Assembly: GCF_006547145.1 (NCBI RefSeq)
Contig: NZ_CP041244.1
Location: 9,362,001 to 9,426,000, forward strand
Source of the DNA: Actinomadura sp. WMMA1423
GTDB lineage: Bacteria > Actinomycetota > Actinomycetes > Streptosporangiales > Streptosporangiaceae
Length of the DNA: 64,000 bases
Reading direction: 5' to 3'
Of this stretch, positions 63,384 through 64,000 are shown piece after piece. How positions within the stretch are numbered: the first letter of the stretch is position 1; the number at the start of each line of letters is the position of its first letter. The position numbers and the translations under genes are program-made. A model generated the notes under the pieces. It saw only the letters and a program-made list of their open reading frames with translations. It had not been told where the DNA came from and did not search any database.

Positions 63384-64000
63384 GGCCTGCGTGCCCCCGC
63401 CACCGCGCGGACCGCCTCGGTCAGCCGCCCCGCGCCCTCCACCGGGTTGCGCAGGTGCAGCCGGATCACCGGCAGCCGCCGCGCGCGCAGCGCCCGCAGC
63501 TCCCCGAGGGCGCGCGCGATCTGCAGCTGGGCCAGGCTGTAGGGGCGGCCGGGGACGGGGTGCGCGGCGAGCGCGTCCCCCGGCGCGGGCTCGCCGGTGA
63601 TGATGAGGAACGCGCCGTTGCCCGGGCCGTCCTTGTGCACCGGCCCCGTCGCGTGCGGGTAGCCGGGCCCCGGCCCGTAGGCGACCGGGCGCCCGGAGGC
63701 GCGGGCCAGCGACGGCGCGAGGTAGCGCCCCGAGAAGTCGCCCGACAGGTACGTCATCACCGCGAGGTAGCCGTCGGAGGGCACGGAGGCGACCAGCCCG
63801 CCGAGGACGGTCTGGAGCTCGGCGCCGGCGGGCCACGGGAAGTCGGCGTGCACCTCGATGTCGTCCTCGACGTACACCGGCCGCTCCTGCGTGAGCGACC
63901 CGCCCGCGACCGTGCGCAGCAGCGTGGCGGCGTCGTCCTCGGCCTCCTGGACGACCGTGCTGCCCGCCTCGAACGGGTTCACGCCGAGCAGCCACCCGGC
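63380..64000 (-). CDS. pgi: Glucose-6-phosphate isomerase, C-terminal part (cut by window end)
   Basis: Only the last 206 residues are present, because the gene continues past the window edge. It reads WLLGVNPFEAGSTVVQEAED, as in actinobacterial Pgi, then GYLAVMTYL, VAYGPGPGYPHATGPVHKDG and RPYSLAQLQIARALGEL, the C-terminal module. The upstream part may be a transaldolase-Pgi fusion as in some actinobacteria; that cannot be judged here. It overlaps the paralogue by four bases (GTGA). Confidence 0.8.
   Translation of the reverse strand, partial: AGWLLGVNPFEAGSTVVQEAEDDAATLLRTVAGGSLTQERPVYVEDDIEVHADFPWPAGAELQTVLGGLVASVPSDGYLAVMTYLSGDFSGRYLAPSLARASGRPVAYGPGPGYPHATGPVHKDGPGNGAFLIITGEPAPGDALAAHPVPGRPYSLAQLQIARALGELRALRARRLPVIRLHLRNPVEGAGRLTEAVRAVAGARRP

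Overview
The window is very GC-rich and dense with long antisense shadow frames, as in a high-GC actinomycete. Marker genes support this: a mycothiol-dependent formaldehyde dehydrogenase, a mycothiol-dependent maleylpyruvate isomerase family protein, RbpA, WhiA, OpcA, an L,D-transpeptidase and several LuxR-type two-component pairs. The genus cannot be fixed from sequence reading alone; a Thermomonosporaceae/Streptosporangiales-like organism is my inference. No rRNA, tRNA, CRISPR array, phage or insertion sequence was recognised.

Layout. 1-4.6 kb: formaldehyde detoxification pair (mscR plus a metallo-beta-lactamase-fold hydrolase), a secreted lipase, a P-loop protein and a second MBL-fold hydrolase. 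4.9-9.5 kb: an unusual regulator pair, a 1271-residue protein joining a Crp-type sensor and HTH to an NB-ARC STAND ATPase and a TPR array, followed by a stand-alone Crp/Fnr protein, with a repeat/palindrome cluster between them. 10.6-20.3 kb: DNA repair and growth core (uvrA, Rieske protein, MscS channel, uvrC-rapZ-yvcK-whiA). 20.3-25.0 kb: a minus-strand block, made of a frameshifted heparinase-like pseudogene and three related envelope proteins, that interrupts the usual whiA-gapA synteny. 25.2-29.2 kb: gapA-pgk-tpiA-secG-rbpA. 29.3-35.1 kb: VWA protein, class A beta-lactamase with an MFS transporter, Lrp regulator, EamA transporter. 35.0-36.4 kb: ZTP riboswitch and glyA. 36.4-44.7 kb: methyltransferase, ACT-GNAT fusion, small-molecule enzymes and regulators. 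44.9-53.6 kb: MMPL transporter, two NarL-type two-component systems, and a MarR/DHA2 efflux pair. 53.8-58.1 kb: a double-hydrolase fusion, a cupin and an L,D-transpeptidase. 58.3-64 kb: the oxidative pentose phosphate operon (pgi, pgi-like paralogue, zwf, opcA, pgl) on the minus strand, cut by the window end.

A recurring theme is a TANNNT -10 box placed 6-8 nt before the start codon with no Shine-Dalgarno, which suggests leaderless mRNAs for about ten genes. The best candidates for something undescribed are the Crp-STAND-TPR regulator with its operator cluster, the three-paralogue envelope cassette between whiA and gapA, the degenerate Pgi paralogue beside pgi, and the secreted beta-lactamase-like/TAP-like fusion.
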